A stretch of 64,000 nt of DNA, taken from positions 1 through 64,000 of the forward strand of contig JAPOJQ010000001.1 of NCBI GenBank assembly GCA_029978335.1, read 5' to 3'. This document shows, piece by piece, positions 63,087-64,000 of this stretch. The notes under the pieces were generated by a model. It had not been told where the DNA came from. It worked only from the letters and a program-made list of their open reading frames with translations, and made no database searches. Origin of the DNA: Actinomycetota bacterium. Its GTDB lineage: Bacteria; Actinomycetota; Acidimicrobiia; Acidimicrobiales; Ilumatobacteraceae. Each line of letters opens with the position of its first letter. Positions within the stretch are counted from its first letter, which is position 1. Made by a program: the position numbers and the translations under genes.

Positions 63087-64000
63087 ATCGGCCACCCTCG
63101 TGGGTCGGCCTCACAGCGGCCTGCGTGCCGATCGCCGTCATCGCCGCCTTCGTAGTCATCCCTGCAACCGCGCTGGTGGCCCGTACCATCGGCACCGGTT
63201 GGCCCCAGGGTGCATTCGACGTCAACCGAACGGTATTCGTCGTTGGTTCGACAGTCGCCCAAGCTGCGCTGTCGACCATCCTCACCGTACTGCTCGGGCT
63301 TGGACCCGGCATTGTCATTGCGCGCTACCACTTCCAAGGCAGGACCACGCTCGTGTCGGCGCTGACCGCAGTCTTCGTGATGCCGACGGTGGTCATCGCC
63401 GCCGGCGTGCGTTCGGCACTTCCTGCGCCACTCGACAGCGGATGGACAGCAGTGGTCATCGCGCACGTGGTGTTCAATCTCGCGGTTGTCGTACGCATCG
63501 TCGGCTCAACCCCGATGCCAGGTTCACTCGAGCGCACCGCTCGAACACTCGGAGCAGGTCCAATAGACGTGCTCCGCACCGTCACGTTGCCGCTGATCGC
63601 CCCGGCGGTTGCAGCCTCGGCAGCAATGGTGTTCGCACTGTCGTTTACGAGCTACGGGGTCGTGCGGATACTCGGGACCCACGCGGTCACCACCATCGAG
63701 GTGGAGATCTGGCGAGAAACCGTGGTGCTCGGACGAGTCGATCGCGGCACCTTTCTCGCGCTCATACAAGTCGTCGTGCTCGCCATCGTCGCTGGCGCAT
63801 GGATCCTTCTACGCCACCGCCGACGACCAGCACCGTTCATCGGCGAAGCGCCGCGGCGCGCTCCACGTTGGATTGCCGCGGTCATTGCGCCACTCGTCAT
63901 CGTGATGGTGACGCCCTTCGCCACCCTCGCTCTTGGGTCAGTCCGTGTGACCAATGGTGTATCGCTGTCGGCGTGGCGGGCGGTCCTCATGCCTAGCAAC
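63065..64000 (+). CDS. thiP: Thiamine ABC transporter permease (3' partial)
   Basis: An open frame of 312 codons runs from GTG 63065 to the window end without a stop. It encodes several membrane helices (PIAVIAAFVVIPATALVA, LVSALTAVFVMPTVVIAA) and the EAA-type coupling loop ERTARTLGAGPIDVLRTVTLP (ARTLGAGP) near residue 160, followed by FTSYGVVRILGTHAVTTIEVEIW, which matches ThiP. The GTG lies 22 bases inside thiB. ThiP has two permease halves; the second is cut off after MPSN. Confidence 0.9.
   Translation, partial: MVRDRGLNRPPSWVGLTAACVPIAVIAAFVVIPATALVARTIGTGWPQGAFDVNRTVFVVGSTVAQAALSTILTVLLGLGPGIVIARYHFQGRTTLVSALTAVFVMPTVVIAAGVRSALPAPLDSGWTAVVIAHVVFNLAVVVRIVGSTPMPGSLERTARTLGAGPIDVLRTVTLPLIAPAVAASAAMVFALSFTSYGVVRILGTHAVTTIEVEIWRETVVLGRVDRGTFLALIQVVVLAIVAGAWILLRHRRRPAPFIGEAPRRAPRWIAAVIAPLVIVMVTPFATLALGSVRVTNGVSLSAWRAVLMPSN

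Noticed and set aside
63022-63996. Plus-strand ORF of 324 codons at the window end
   Set aside because: Arg/His-rich frame overlapping the real thiP frame (63065 onward), which shows membrane helices and the permease coupling loop and is simply open at the window end.

Overview
The window is a gene-dense, high-GC bacterial chromosome segment, most consistent with a free-living actinobacterium of the Acidimicrobiia type (inference). Points in favour are the enolase–FtsB neighbourhood followed by DUF501, DUF4032 and mycothiol-dependent isomerase families, a galU–moeA–(membrane protein)–tRNA block resembling mycobacterial gene order, a pmmB–upp–add association also seen in mycobacteria, and many leaderless genes with TANNNT boxes. 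I see no insertion sequence, phage gene, CRISPR array or origin. No stretch longer than about 150 bases lacks a gene; the largest gaps (20732-20880 and 24923-25075) are divergent promoter regions.

Layout: 1-4476 holds mazG (cut by the window start), a DUF4032 protein, enolase and an FtsB/DivIC-like protein. 4575-11515 holds a solitary CoxL-like molybdoenzyme subunit, a drug-type ABC exporter (one ATPase, two permeases), a TrkA-type ion channel, a HAD phosphatase and a small membrane protein. 11622-22133 is a form II CO-dehydrogenase-like (xanthine oxidase family) module: coxS, coxL, coxM, an FAD-dependent amine oxidase-like gene, coxD (MoxR ATPase), coxE (VWA), a split XdhC/CoxI, a MocA-like cytidylyltransferase and coxG, interrupted by a reverse-strand NlpC/P60 gene. 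22130-24922 holds a DUF501–Ppx fusion, a GNAT acetyltransferase, a small basic protein and an enoyl-CoA hydratase.

25076-36518 is a nucleoside uptake and salvage region: a PnrA-like lipoprotein, one ATPase and two permeases (NupNOPQ type), two adenosine deaminases flanking a phytanoyl-CoA dioxygenase-like protein, uracil phosphoribosyltransferase, a PGM2-type phosphomutase and an adenosine-kinase-like PfkB enzyme. Then come aminopeptidase N, a CoA-transferase, a gamma-glutamyltransferase-like protein, a methyltransferase, tRNA-Ala(CGC), a membrane protein and moaC, moaA and moeA (molybdenum cofactor synthesis, which the Cox enzymes require). Next are a glycolipid-binding protein, galU, a cysteine-free FmdB protein, a SAF protein, uppP and the pmbA/tldD protease pair. 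From 52243 the order is thioesterase, dxs, enoyl-CoA hydratase, inositol-phosphatase-family enzyme, Cys/Met PLP enzyme, GDT1-type cation exporter, nfuA-like, maleylpyruvate isomerase family, EamA transporter and surE. The window ends in a TPP-riboswitch-controlled thiamine operon (thiN, thiB, thiP), with thiP cut by the window end.

Two genome-scale habits stand out. At least 17 genes have a TANNNT-like -10 box ending 6-8 bases before the start codon, which predicts leaderless mRNAs and fixes several start codons. All eight convergent gene pairs meet with 12 bases or fewer between stop codons (some overlap), leaving no room for separate terminators.
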